Source of the DNA: Phycicoccus flavus
Lineage (GTDB): Bacteria > Actinomycetota > Actinomycetes > Actinomycetales > Dermatophilaceae
Direction of reading: 5' to 3'
Assembly: GCF_004025965.2 (NCBI RefSeq)
Contig: NZ_SAYU02000021.1
Span: 1 to 58,688, forward strand
Length of the DNA: 58,688 nt
Of the stretch, positions 49,000-58,688 are shown in pieces. A program made the position numbers and the translations under genes. The notes under the pieces were generated by a model. It was not told the origin of the DNA. It saw only the letters and a list, made by a program, of their open reading frames with translations, and did not search any database. The stretch's first letter is position 1. Each line of letters opens with the position of its first letter.

Positions 49000-50486
49000 T
49001 CGGCCGGGGCGTGGACCTCGCGGCGGAGGATCTTCCCCGTCGGGCCCTTGGGCAGTGCGTCGACGACCCACACCTTGCGCGGGTACTTGTACGCGGCGAT
49101 GCGCTCCTTGGTGAAGGCGATGACGTCCTCCGGGGTCGCGTCCGAGCCCTCACGCAGCGCGACGGCGGCGCCGACCTGCTCGCCGAGGAGGTCGTCGGGC
49201 ATCCCCACCACGGCGACCTCGAGGACGTCGGGGTGCTGGTAGATGACCTCCTCGACCTCGCGCGGGTACACGTTCATCCCGCCGCGCAGGATCATGTCCT
49301 TCTTGCGGTCGACGATCGTGAAGTACCCCTCGTCGTCCATCGTCGCGAGGTCGCCGGTGCGGAACCAGCCGTCGGGGATGGCCTCGGCCGTCGCCTCGGG
49401 GTTCTGCCAGTACCCCTTCATGACGTTGTCGCCGCGGATGGCGATCTCCCCGACCTCGCCGACCGGCACCTCGGCGCCGTCGAGGTCGACGCAGCGCATC
49501 TCGCAGCCCGGGATGGCGACCCCGATCGTGCCCGGCTTGCGCTCCTTGTCGGGCATGTTGAAGGAGGCGACCGGCGAGGTCTCGGACAGCCCGTAGCCCT
49601 CGAGGATGACGCACCCGAACTTCTCCTCGAACGCCTTCATCACCTCCAGCGGCATCGCCGAGCCGCCCGAGGCGCAGGTGCGCAGGCTGGAGGCGTCCAT
49701 GCCGTCGGACTGCGGGTGGTTGAGGATCGCGGCGTACATCGTGGGGACGCCCTGCATGATCGTCACCCGCTCCTTCTCGATGACCTCGATGGCCGCGGCC
49801 GGGTCGAAGCGCGGGATGAGCGCGAGCGAGGCCCCCACCGTCGTCGCTGCGTTGAGCCCGACGACGAGGCCGAAGACGTGGAAGAGCGGCAGGCAGCCCA
49901 TGACGATGTCGTCGGAGGACAGCGTCTGGATCACCTGCGCCGAGCGGGTCGCGTTGAGGTGGATGTTGCTGTGGGTCAGCTCGGCGCCCTTGGGACGGCC
50001 CGTCGTCCCCGAGGTGTAGAGGATGATCGCCGTGTCGTCGTCCTCGCGGGGCGTGGGCTCGGTGACCGGGTCGCCGCCCTCGAAGTCCTCCGGGCCCATC
50101 GGGCCCGTCGTGACGACGCGGGTGCCGCTGTTCTGCGCGCCCTTGGTCGCCTCCTCGACGAAGTCGGGCCAGACGAAGGCGATCTTCGCGCCGGAGTTCG
50201 TGAAGAAGAAGTCGATCTCGCCCGCCTTGAGCAGCGGGTTCATCGGGACGACGACGCCGCCGGCCAGGAGGATCCCCCAGTAGACGACGGGGAAGGACGG
50301 GACGTTCGGGAGGATCACCGCGACCCGGTCGCCCGGCTCGACCCCGTTCTCGCGCAGCGTCCCCGCGACCTTCGCCGCCATCGCGTGCAGCTGGGCGTAC
50401 GTCACCCCCTGGCCGTTGACGCGCAGCGCGTCCTTGTCCGGCTGCTCGGCAGCGGTCGTCGTGAGGTTGGTCGAGAGGTTCGTCAT
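48996..50486 (-). CDS. Long-chain fatty-acid-CoA ligase (AMP-forming)
   Basis: A 496-residue adenylate-forming enzyme. Motifs in order: the P-loop AIILYTSGTTGRPKGAELTH, LPLFHVFGLVVGLN, the A5 motif LEGYGLSETSPVASFNMPD, GWFRTGDLATMDDEGYFTIV, the hinge DRKKDMILRGGMNVYPREVE and the catalytic lysine in DALPKGPTGKILRREV. It activates a fatty or aromatic acid as acyl-AMP and transfers it to CoA, feeding beta-oxidation or lipid synthesis; chain length is not decidable. ATG 50486 is chosen as it begins the conserved region; the open frame to 50693 is upstream sequence shared with the divergent gene. Confidence 0.93.
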   Translation of the reverse strand: MTNLSTNLTTTAAEQPDKDALRVNGQGVTYAQLHAMAAKVAGTLRENGVEPGDRVAVILPNVPSFPVVYWGILLAGGVVVPMNPLLKAGEIDFFFTNSGAKIAFVWPDFVEEATKGAQNSGTRVVTTGPMGPEDFEGGDPVTEPTPREDDDTAIILYTSGTTGRPKGAELTHSNIHLNATRSAQVIQTLSSDDIVMGCLPLFHVFGLVVGLNAATTVGASLALIPRFDPAAAIEVIEKERVTIMQGVPTMYAAILNHPQSDGMDASSLRTCASGGSAMPLEVMKAFEEKFGCVILEGYGLSETSPVASFNMPDKERKPGTIGVAIPGCEMRCVDLDGAEVPVGEVGEIAIRGDNVMKGYWQNPEATAEAIPDGWFRTGDLATMDDEGYFTIVDRKKDMILRGGMNVYPREVEEVIYQHPDVLEVAVVGMPDDLLGEQVGAAVALREGSDATPEDVIAFTKERIAAYKYPRKVWVVDALPKGPTGKILRREVHAPAE

Positions 50487-50677
50487 CGTGGCTCCGGTCC
50501 GACGTCGGTGGCGGGACCTCCATCCTTCCCCGCGCGGGCGCAGGACGCCAGCACCTGCCGGGGATCCGGGGCGCGCACCGCGTTCGCAGCGGGTCCGTAC
50601 CGGCGTCGCAGCGGCCCGGGCGAGGCTCGTCGCGACGACCCGCCGGAGGGGTGGGCGCAGCGAGGGGAGTGGTCGGG

Positions 50678-51469
50678 ATGGGACGCAGGACATGGGGACG
50701 ACGGGCCCTGGTGATGCTGGTGGCGGGTGCGGCGGCGGCCGGGGCGGTGGCCGCGAGCGCGCCGGCGGCGAGCGCCGTGGACACCCAGCGGGTGCGGGTG
50801 GTGACGGCGAACGTCAACTTCGCGCTCGACGGGGCCACGGTGCGGCAGCGCTTCGAGAACTACAGCCAGCGGGCGGACATCGTGCTGGTGCAGGAGGCCA
50901 AGAACGTCAACTTCCACACCCTCCTCGGGGACCGCTGGATCGTCCGGCAGGACGTCTCGGACGGCCGCGGCTCGGCCAAGGCGGGTTCGGCCGTCATCGT
51001 GCGGCGCTCGATCGTCCCGTCCCGCAGCGCCGTCGGCCCGGTCCAGCTGAGGCTCGGCACCACGGCGGGCGACTGCCGCACCCAGGCCCGGTACATCGCC
51101 CACGTCACCGTGCGGCTGAACAACGGCGGGGTCATCCGGCCCGCGTCGGCCCACCTGCCCCCGGGGTCCTGCCAGACGGGGGGCGGCAGCGCCTACGACG
51201 AGATGATCACCTCGCTGAAGAACATGTCCGACCTCTACCCCGGCCGGCTGGTCATCGGCGGTGACTGGAACAAGGTCGTCCGCAGCGACCCGAACGACCT
51301 GAGCAGGCGCACCGGGGGGCGGATCGTGCCCCGCGCACTCCCCGAGGACATCGACGGCTTCTACAAGCCCGCGAGGCTCGCCCAGGACGGGTCCGTGCGT
51401 GAGGTGGGCTTCGCCTCGAAGGGACACGACGCGGTCCAGATGGTCCTGCTCGTCCCCTCGACGTACTGA
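50678..51469 (+). CDS. Secreted endonuclease/exonuclease/phosphatase-fold protein
   Basis: A 263-residue exported protein. The signal peptide is GRRALVMLVAGAAAAGAVAA with probable cleavage at ASA-VDT. The EEP-fold catalytic landmarks are present: the Asn of VVTANVNFAL, the metal Glu of IVLVQEAKNVNF, the His of PASAHLPPG, Asp/Asn of RLVIGGDWNKVV, and the terminal GHDAVQMVLL. It is shorter than DNase I or sphingomyelinase members, and the nucleic acid or phosphodiester substrate is unknown. ATG 50678 has GAGGGGAG at 8 nt; GTG 50651 would add residues before the signal peptide. A very strong hairpin follows. Confidence 0.82.
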   Translation: MGRRTWGRRALVMLVAGAAAAGAVAASAPAASAVDTQRVRVVTANVNFALDGATVRQRFENYSQRADIVLVQEAKNVNFHTLLGDRWIVRQDVSDGRGSAKAGSAVIVRRSIVPSRSAVGPVQLRLGTTAGDCRTQARYIAHVTVRLNNGGVIRPASAHLPPGSCQTGGGSAYDEMITSLKNMSDLYPGRLVIGGDWNKVVRSDPNDLSRRTGGRIVPRALPEDIDGFYKPARLAQDGSVREVGFASKGHDAVQMVLLVPSTY

Positions 51470-51498
51470 CGGCCACCGCGAGGCGACGGGTACGTGAC

Positions 51499-51546
51499 GG
51501 AGCCGGTCGGTCCACGGCCACGGACGGCCGTGGACCGACCGGCTCC
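51499..51546 (+). terminator. 21-bp perfect hairpin terminator
   Basis: 51499-51519 pairs perfectly with 51526-51546 around a 6-nt loop, 29 bases after the EEP-fold gene stop. It is the longest perfect stem in the window. There is no T tract. Confidence 0.7.
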
Positions 51547-51599
51547 CGGGGTGGTCGTCCGTGGGTCCGCGACCGGGCAGCGGGCGCCGCGAGGACGTC

Positions 51600-51628
51600 T
51601 TGGCCGAATAGCCCCTCCGTGCTATCGA
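51600..51628 (+). promoter_or_regulatory. Possible promoter TTGGCC-N17-TATCGA
   Basis: A -35-like TTGGCC (51600-51605) lies 17 nt before TATCGA (51623-51628). If used, transcription starts near 51635 and GTG 51694 becomes the first usable in-frame start of the next gene. Confidence 0.3.
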
Positions 51629-51693
51629 CGGGGTCCCGTCGTCGAATCGACACTGGTGCCGTCATCGCATTCGAGGACGGAATCGGTGGGCAC

Positions 51694-53358
51694 GTGATCA
51701 TTCATGGTGGGCGTTCCGTTTCGGGGCCGGGGCCGCAGTCGGCGCGCGTGTCCTGGCGAGAGCGCCTCCGTCCCTTCGGCGACCCCGCGCCGTCCGGCGC
51801 TGGTGGCGAGAGCACCCCCACGGGTTCGGGAGGGACCCCCGCGGAGGGCGGGGACCCTGTGGCGCAGCGGGATGCGCCTCCGGCGTCGCGGCCGGAGCCC
51901 TCGGCGACGAGCGTCATCAACGAGAAGGGACTCTCGAAGGCGTTCGCCTGGACGGCCGCGGGATTCACCGCGGCGGCGTCGGTCCTCACGTTCCTCGGCA
52001 TCAAGGAGGGCACGCTGGACCAAGGGCTGCGGATCTATGCGCCTGCGACCATGTGCATCTTCGTCCTCCTCGGCATCGGCGTCGTGTGCGCCCTTTTCTC
52101 CCGCGCGGTGACCTTCGGCTCGCGGACCCGTCTGTGGGCGTTGATCGCCGTCCTCCTCGTCATGCTGCTGGCGACGTCGGTCTACCTGCCCGAGGCTGCT
52201 GACACCCCGCCCGCGGGGGGAGGCATGAAGGCCTGGCTGCTCGAGACGTCGCATCCGTGGATCGGCGGTGCCCTCTTCGTCGTGGCCGCGGCGTGCGCCG
52301 TCGCCGCCTACGCCCTCGCCATCGACGGTGGACCGACCGTGACGGGCACTCGAGCGAGGGTCGTCCTGTGGGCTGCCTGGTCGCTGGTCCTCGGCGCCCT
52401 GGCCGTCGGCCTCCTGCTCCCCCGGACCGTCGACGAGGGGTCCGGTCGGGTCCTCGTCGACGCGGGCCGGATCATGACCGTGGGACTCACGCTCGTCCTC
52501 GTCGGTGGCTTCCTGGCCCTCCTGGGCTGGTCGCTGCTGCGGATGATCACCCTCCCGACGACGGCAGCCCTGGTCGTCGTCGCGGTGTCGGCCACCTCCC
52601 TCGGGCTGTACGGAGCGACGAAGCTGGCCGTCCAGTCGAAGTCGCTCGCGGTCGTCCCGTCCGTCGTGGCCGACGTGGGGACCGCCGAGGGTCGCAGCAC
52701 GCTCGAGGTGTCCGTGCGGGCGGACCGCTCGCGAGGCCGGAACCTCGCCCTCCAGGTGTGGGGGACCCCGCGAGCCCGCGCCGCGCGGGTCACGGACGAG
52801 CCGTCGACGGCGGCGGCGGCGGTCGCGCGCTCGGACATCTGGTCCGAGGTCCTGCGTCCCGACGGGCTCGACCGGATCGAGCGGACGATCTCGATCCCGA
52901 TCTCGCCCACCCGGTGGGACAGCGTGAGTGTCGGCTACTGCCTGGTCGGCGACGAGGAGATCGGCGGACCCACCTGCCCGACGGGGCCGGACGGCGCGCC
53001 CGTCGTGACCTCGGAGGTGGTGAGGGTCCGCAACCCGGCCAGTGGGCCGGGACTGGCCGAGGTGTCGGCCGCCATCGAGCCAGGTCGGAGCAACACCCTG
53101 GAGGCCACGTTCGCGGCCTCGGACGTCCAGCCCGGCACCCTCACCCGGGTCGAGCTGTGCCGCAGCAGGAACGGCAGGCACACGAGGCACGTCCTGGACG
53201 CGACGGTCTCCTCGGGCCCGGACGGGACCGCGACCTGGTCGGCGACCGTCCCTCGGGGCAGGTCGGGCGAGACCCTGGTGCTCCGGCACACCGCGTGCCC
53301 GCCGGGAGGACCGTGCCCGGCGGAGTGGAGGACGATCGCGTCCTTCGTGAACGAGTAG
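51694..53358 (+). CDS. Multi-pass membrane protein with C-terminal extracytoplasmic domain, unknown function
   Basis: About 554 residues, not recognised. A Pro/Gly/Ser/Ala-rich disordered N-terminus of about 85 residues is followed by roughly eight hydrophobic helices, among them ATMCIFVLLGIGVVCALFSR, LWALIAVLLVMLLATSVYLP, GALFVVAAACAVAAYALAID, VVLWAAWSLVLGALAVGLLL and TVGLTLVLVGGFLALLGWSL. A beta-rich C-terminal part of about 230 residues has Cys-containing loops (GYCLVGDEEIGGPTCPTGPD, ELCRSRNGRHTRHV, HTACPPGGPCPAEW) that look like disulfides outside the cell. The start is uncertain: GTG 51694 is favoured by the possible promoter at 51600-51628, while GTG 51619 is the longest option. Codon use is native apart from the first 30 codons. 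Confidence 0.65.
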   Translation: MIIHGGRSVSGPGPQSARVSWRERLRPFGDPAPSGAGGESTPTGSGGTPAEGGDPVAQRDAPPASRPEPSATSVINEKGLSKAFAWTAAGFTAAASVLTFLGIKEGTLDQGLRIYAPATMCIFVLLGIGVVCALFSRAVTFGSRTRLWALIAVLLVMLLATSVYLPEAADTPPAGGGMKAWLLETSHPWIGGALFVVAAACAVAAYALAIDGGPTVTGTRARVVLWAAWSLVLGALAVGLLLPRTVDEGSGRVLVDAGRIMTVGLTLVLVGGFLALLGWSLLRMITLPTTAALVVVAVSATSLGLYGATKLAVQSKSLAVVPSVVADVGTAEGRSTLEVSVRADRSRGRNLALQVWGTPRARAARVTDEPSTAAAAVARSDIWSEVLRPDGLDRIERTISIPISPTRWDSVSVGYCLVGDEEIGGPTCPTGPDGAPVVTSEVVRVRNPASGPGLAEVSAAIEPGRSNTLEATFAASDVQPGTLTRVELCRSRNGRHTRHVLDATVSSGPDGTATWSATVPRGRSGETLVLRHTACPPGGPCPAEWRTIASFVNE

Positions 53359-53371
53359 TCCCGGCGTCGCC

Positions 53372-53377
53372 TACCGT
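53372..53377 (+). promoter_or_regulatory. -10 element (TACCGT), leaderless start of the DinB-like gene
   Basis: TACCGT is followed by a 6-nt spacer and then ATG 53384. It is the same hexamer as before the MarR gene. Confidence 0.5.
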
Positions 53378-53383
53378 CGGGGG

Positions 53384-56168
<2,785 letters not shown>

Positions 56169-56180
56169 GCCCTCCGCCGG

Positions 56181-56849
56181 TCAGCGGTCGCGGCTGCGCA
56201 GGGCGCGTGGGGCGTTGAGGTCCAGCGCCACGGCGAGCACCCGGATGGCGAAGACGAGCAGCACCGCCGCCCAGACCGTCACCGTCGAGAGCACCCCGAG
56301 GCGGTCGAGGAGGACGACGAGCGCGGCCCCGGCGAGGGCGGGCAGGGCGTAGAGCTCGCGCTGGAGCACCTCGGGCACCCGGCCCGCCAGGAGGTCGCGC
56401 AGCAGCCCGCCGCCGACCGCGGTGATGCCGCCGATGAGGGTCGCGGCCAGCGGCCCGGCGTCGTTCGCCAGCGCCACGAGGGCGCCGCTGACCGCGAACA
56501 GGGCGAGCCCGGCGGCGTCGAGCAGCCGGACCGCGCGGGAGACCAGGCGCCGCCGCCCGCCCACGGCGTCGTCCGCCGCGCGTTGCCAGGTGCCGTGGAG
56601 GAGGAAGACGAGCAGGGCGGCGAGGACGGCGGCGGCCAGCAGCCGCCAGTCGCTGACGGCGACCGGCGGGGTGATGCCGAGGAAGAGGTCGCGGACGATG
56701 CCGCCACCCAGCCCGGCGACCCAGGCCAGGACGAGGAGGCCGAGGAGGTCGAGCCCGGCACGGACGGCGACGAGGGCTCCCGACAGGGCGAAGACGAAGA
56801 CCCCGCAGACGTCGAGCACGGTCTGCACCGTCGCGGTGTCGGTGAGCAC
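56181..56849 (-). CDS. TRIC cation channel family (UPF0126) membrane protein
   Basis: A 222-residue integral membrane protein built from two copies of the UPF0126 repeat. Copy one is GVFVFALSGALVAVRAGLDL with AGLGGGIVRDLFLGI, copy two is GLALFAVSGALVALANDAGP with AVGGGLLRDLLAG; each holds three hydrophobic helices and the GGG-x-x-RDL signature. A seventh helix (TVTVWAAVLLVFAIRVLAVA) ends the protein. Prokaryotic TRIC proteins are trimeric K+/Na+ channels; some homologues have been proposed as amino acid transporters. GTG 56849 is the likely start although no clear ribosome site is seen. It is convergent with ligA, 12 bp apart. Confidence 0.9.
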   Translation of the reverse strand: MLTDTATVQTVLDVCGVFVFALSGALVAVRAGLDLLGLLVLAWVAGLGGGIVRDLFLGITPPVAVSDWRLLAAAVLAALLVFLLHGTWQRAADDAVGGRRRLVSRAVRLLDAAGLALFAVSGALVALANDAGPLAATLIGGITAVGGGLLRDLLAGRVPEVLQRELYALPALAGAALVVLLDRLGVLSTVTVWAAVLLVFAIRVLAVALDLNAPRALRSRDR

Positions 56850-56941
56850 CGGAGGATCATGGCAGCACCGGGCCGCCGAGCGTCGGGCGGCGGGTCGACG
56901 GGCGGGCCGAAGGGCGGGTCGGGGGACCTCGCGGCCACCCA

Positions 56942-56947
56942 TAGACT
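56942..56947 (+). promoter_or_regulatory. -10 element (TAGACT), leaderless start of gatC
   Basis: TAGACT is followed by a 7-nt spacer and then ATG 56955. Confidence 0.6.
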
Positions 56948-56954
56948 GGCCGCC

Positions 56955-57251
56955 ATGGCCGACCTCACCCGCGACGACGTCGCCCACCTCGCCGGGCTCG
57001 CCCGGATCGACCTGTCCGACGACGAGCTGGACCGCATGGTCGGCGAGCTCGGCGTCATCCTGGAGTCGGTGGCGACGGTGCAGCAGGCCCCCACCGACGG
57101 CGTCGAGCCGATGAGCCACCCGCTGCCGCTCGTCAACGTGACCCGGCCCGACGTGGTCCGGCCCTCGCTGACCCCCGAGCAGGCGCTCGCCGGCGCCCCG
57201 GACGCCGCGCAGCAGCGCTTCAGCGTCCCGCGCATCCTCGAGGAGGAGTGA
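56955..57251 (+). CDS. gatC: Asp-tRNA(Asn)/Glu-tRNA(Gln) amidotransferase subunit C
   Basis: A 98-residue GatC of normal length: [20 protein letters not shown] at the start, the central helix [20 protein letters not shown] and the extended [20 protein letters not shown] tail that wraps GatA and GatB. It stabilises the GatCAB complex that amidates misacylated Glu-tRNA(Gln) or Asp-tRNA(Asn). The ATG lies 7 nt after TAGACT, so gatCA transcription probably begins at the start codon. gatA follows after 70 bp. Confidence 0.95.
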   Translation: MADLTRDDVAHLAGLARIDLSDDELDRMVGELGVILESVATVQQAPTDGVEPMSHPLPLVNVTRPDVVRPSLTPEQALAGAPDAAQQRFSVPRILEEE

Positions 57252-57321
57252 CGCCGGAGCCCGTCTCCGCCGCTCCCCGTCACCCCGCCGCTCCCGCACC
57301 CGCCCCCGCAAGGACCCGACC

Positions 57322-58688
57322 GTGACCGACCTGACCCGCGCCACCGCCGCCGAGCTCGCCGACCTGCTCGGCGCCCGCACCGTCTCCTCCCGGGAGGTGA
57401 CCCAGGCGCTGCTGGACCGCACCGCGGCCGTGGACGGTGCCGTGCACTCCTACCTCCACGTCGACGCCGAGGGCGCCCTCGCCGCCGCCGACGCCGTCGA
57501 CCAGGCCCGGACGGCGGGGGAGCCGCTGCACGTCCTGGCGGGCGTCCCGGTCGCCGTCAAGGACGTCATGGCGACCGAGGGCCTGCCGACGACGTGCGGC
57601 AGCCGCATCCTCGAAGGCTGGGTCCCGCCGTACGACGCGACGCTCGTCGCGCGGCTGCGCGCGGCGGGGATGCCACTGCTCGGCAAGACGAACATGGACG
57701 AGTTCGCGATGGGCTCCTCGACCGAGCACAGCGCCTACGGCCCGAGCCGCAACCCGTGGGACCTGGACCGGATCCCCGGTGGCTCCGGTGGCGGGTCGTC
57801 CTCGGTCGTCGCGTCCTTCCAGGCGCCGCTGGCCATCGGCACCGACACCGGCGGCTCGATCCGTCAGCCCGCCGCCGTCACCGGGACCGTCGGCGCCAAG
57901 CCGACCTACGGCGGGGTCTCGCGCTACGGCCTCGTCGCGCTGGCGTCCTCGCTGGACCAGGCCGGGCCCTGCACCCGCACCGTGCTCGACGCCGCGCTGC
58001 TGCACGAGGTCATCGGCGGTCACGACCCGATGGACTCGACCTCGGTCGACGCGCCGGTGCCGCCGGTGCTCGAAGCCGCCCGCCGCGCGGACGTCTCGGG
58101 CATGCGGATCGGCATCGTGCGGGAGCTGACCGGCGAGGGCTTCCAGGCCGGGGTGCAGCAGCGCTTCGACGAGGCCGTGCGGCACCTCGTCGACGCGGGC
58201 GCCGAGGTCGTCGAGGTCTCGTGCCCGAGCTTCACCTACGCCCTGGCCGCGTACTACCTCATCCTCCCGAGCGAGGCGAGCAGCAACCTCGCCAAGTTCG
58301 ACGCCATGCGCTACGGCCTGCGGGTCGAGCCCGGCGGGGTCGACGCCCCGAGCGCCGAGCAGGTCATGGCCGCCACCCGCGACGCCGGGTTCGGCGACGA
58401 GGTGAAGCGCCGCATCATCCTCGGCACCTACGCCCTCTCCAGCGGCTACTACGACGCCTACTACGGCTCGGCGCAGAAGGTGCGGCGGCTCATCGCCGAC
58501 GACTTCACGGCCGCGTTCGGGTCGGCCGACGTCCTCGTCAGCCCGACCGCGCCGACGACGGCCTTCCGGCTCGGCGACAAGCTCGACGACCCGATGGCGA
58601 TGTACCTCAACGACATCGCGACCATCCCGGCCAACCTCGCCGGCATCCCGGGCCTGTCGGTCCCGAGCGGTCTGGCCGACGAGGACGG
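57322..58688 (+). CDS. gatA: Asp-tRNA(Asn)/Glu-tRNA(Gln) amidotransferase subunit A (5' part)
   Basis: The first 455 codons of GatA; the gene runs off the window. The amidase-signature triad is intact: K80 in [13 protein letters not shown], the cis-Ser S155 in [12 protein letters not shown] and the nucleophile S179 in [13 protein letters not shown]. The channel and tRNA-proximal regions ([30 protein letters not shown]) match the family. It releases ammonia from glutamine for transamidation by GatB. GTG 57322 is preceded by CAAGGA at about 8 nt. It is probably cotranscribed with gatC; gatB would be expected downstream. Confidence 0.95.
   Translation, partial: MTDLTRATAAELADLLGARTVSSREVTQALLDRTAAVDGAVHSYLHVDAEGALAAADAVDQARTAGEPLHVLAGVPVAVKDVMATEGLPTTCGSRILEGWVPPYDATLVARLRAAGMPLLGKTNMDEFAMGSSTEHSAYGPSRNPWDLDRIPGGSGGGSSSVVASFQAPLAIGTDTGGSIRQPAAVTGTVGAKPTYGGVSRYGLVALASSLDQAGPCTRTVLDAALLHEVIGGHDPMDSTSVDAPVPPVLEAARRADVSGMRIGIVRELTGEGFQAGVQQRFDEAVRHLVDAGAEVVEVSCPSFTYALAAYYLILPSEASSNLAKFDAMRYGLRVEPGGVDAPSAEQVMAATRDAGFGDEVKRRIILGTYALSSGYYDAYYGSAQKVRRLIADDFTAAFGSADVLVSPTAPTTAFRLGDKLDDPMAMYLNDIATIPANLAGIPGLSVPSGLADED

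Noticed and set aside
48199-50486. A functional system linking the acyl-CoA ligase and the four-TM protein
   Set aside because: They overlap by 4 bp, but such overlaps are common throughout this window and no shared pathway can be supported.

Overview
The window is very GC-rich with strong third-position GC bias, frequent GTG starts, many 1-4 bp start/stop overlaps and many start codons sitting 6-8 nt behind a TANNNT hexamer (leaderless transcripts). This, together with a GlgE-type alpha-glucan pathway and gene orders such as etfBA / cysteine desulfurase / mnmA / ligA / gatCA, points to the chromosome of a high-GC actinobacterium, probably Micrococcales and perhaps Intrasporangiaceae-like (the family level is inference). 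About 50 protein genes are supported. I see no rRNA, tRNA, CRISPR array or intact insertion sequence. No gene-free stretch reaches 300 bases; the longest are 15033-15251, 31760-31970 and 44809-45015.

Layout. 1-5.1 kb: the end of a glycosidase-like gene, a thiolase and MeaB GTPase pair, an HNH nuclease and an acetyltransferase. 5.1-9 kb: a GH65 phosphorylase coupled to a HAD phosphomutase-like gene, divergent from a MarR regulator. 9.1-15 kb: a membrane protein, a lipoprotein, a thioredoxin-fold/TPR protein, then a compact set of two alpha/beta-hydrolases and an ATP-grasp ligase of unknown role. 15-17 kb: a lower-GC patch with a secreted-protein gene broken by two 1-base losses and a small lipoprotein. 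17-18.7 kb: phosphoglucomutase. 18.9-20.2 kb: an FAD oxidoreductase gene with one apparent 1-base loss. 20.2-35.1 kb, all minus strand: glgE-treS-mak-glgB, glgP, a lactate oxidase-like gene, a PhyH-like oxygenase and glgX. 35.2-42.9 kb: a YbjN-domain protein, enoyl-CoA hydratase, a DUF2254 membrane protein, etfBA, a VOC protein, cysteine desulfurase, mnmA and a zinc-finger protein. 43-53.8 kb: secreted and membrane proteins, pirin, a MetE-like protein and an acyl-CoA ligase. 53.9-58.7 kb: ligA, a TRIC-type channel, gatC and the start of gatA.

How the genes work together. The dominant theme is storage alpha-glucan and trehalose metabolism. TreS converts trehalose to maltose, maltokinase phosphorylates it, GlgE polymerises maltose-1-phosphate and GlgB branches the product. 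GlgP and GlgX degrade it, and phosphoglucomutase links it to central metabolism. GH65 plus the HAD protein probably provide a second, phosphorolytic way into disaccharides. A second theme is acyl-CoA oxidation (thiolase, MeaB, enoyl-CoA hydratase, acyl-CoA ligase, EtfBA).

The least explained elements are the hydrolase/hydrolase/ATP-grasp cluster, the 60-bp-period palindromic repeat at 31.85-31.96 kb, and the single-base lesions at 15.35, 15.82 and 19.27 kb, which may be real mutations or sequence errors.
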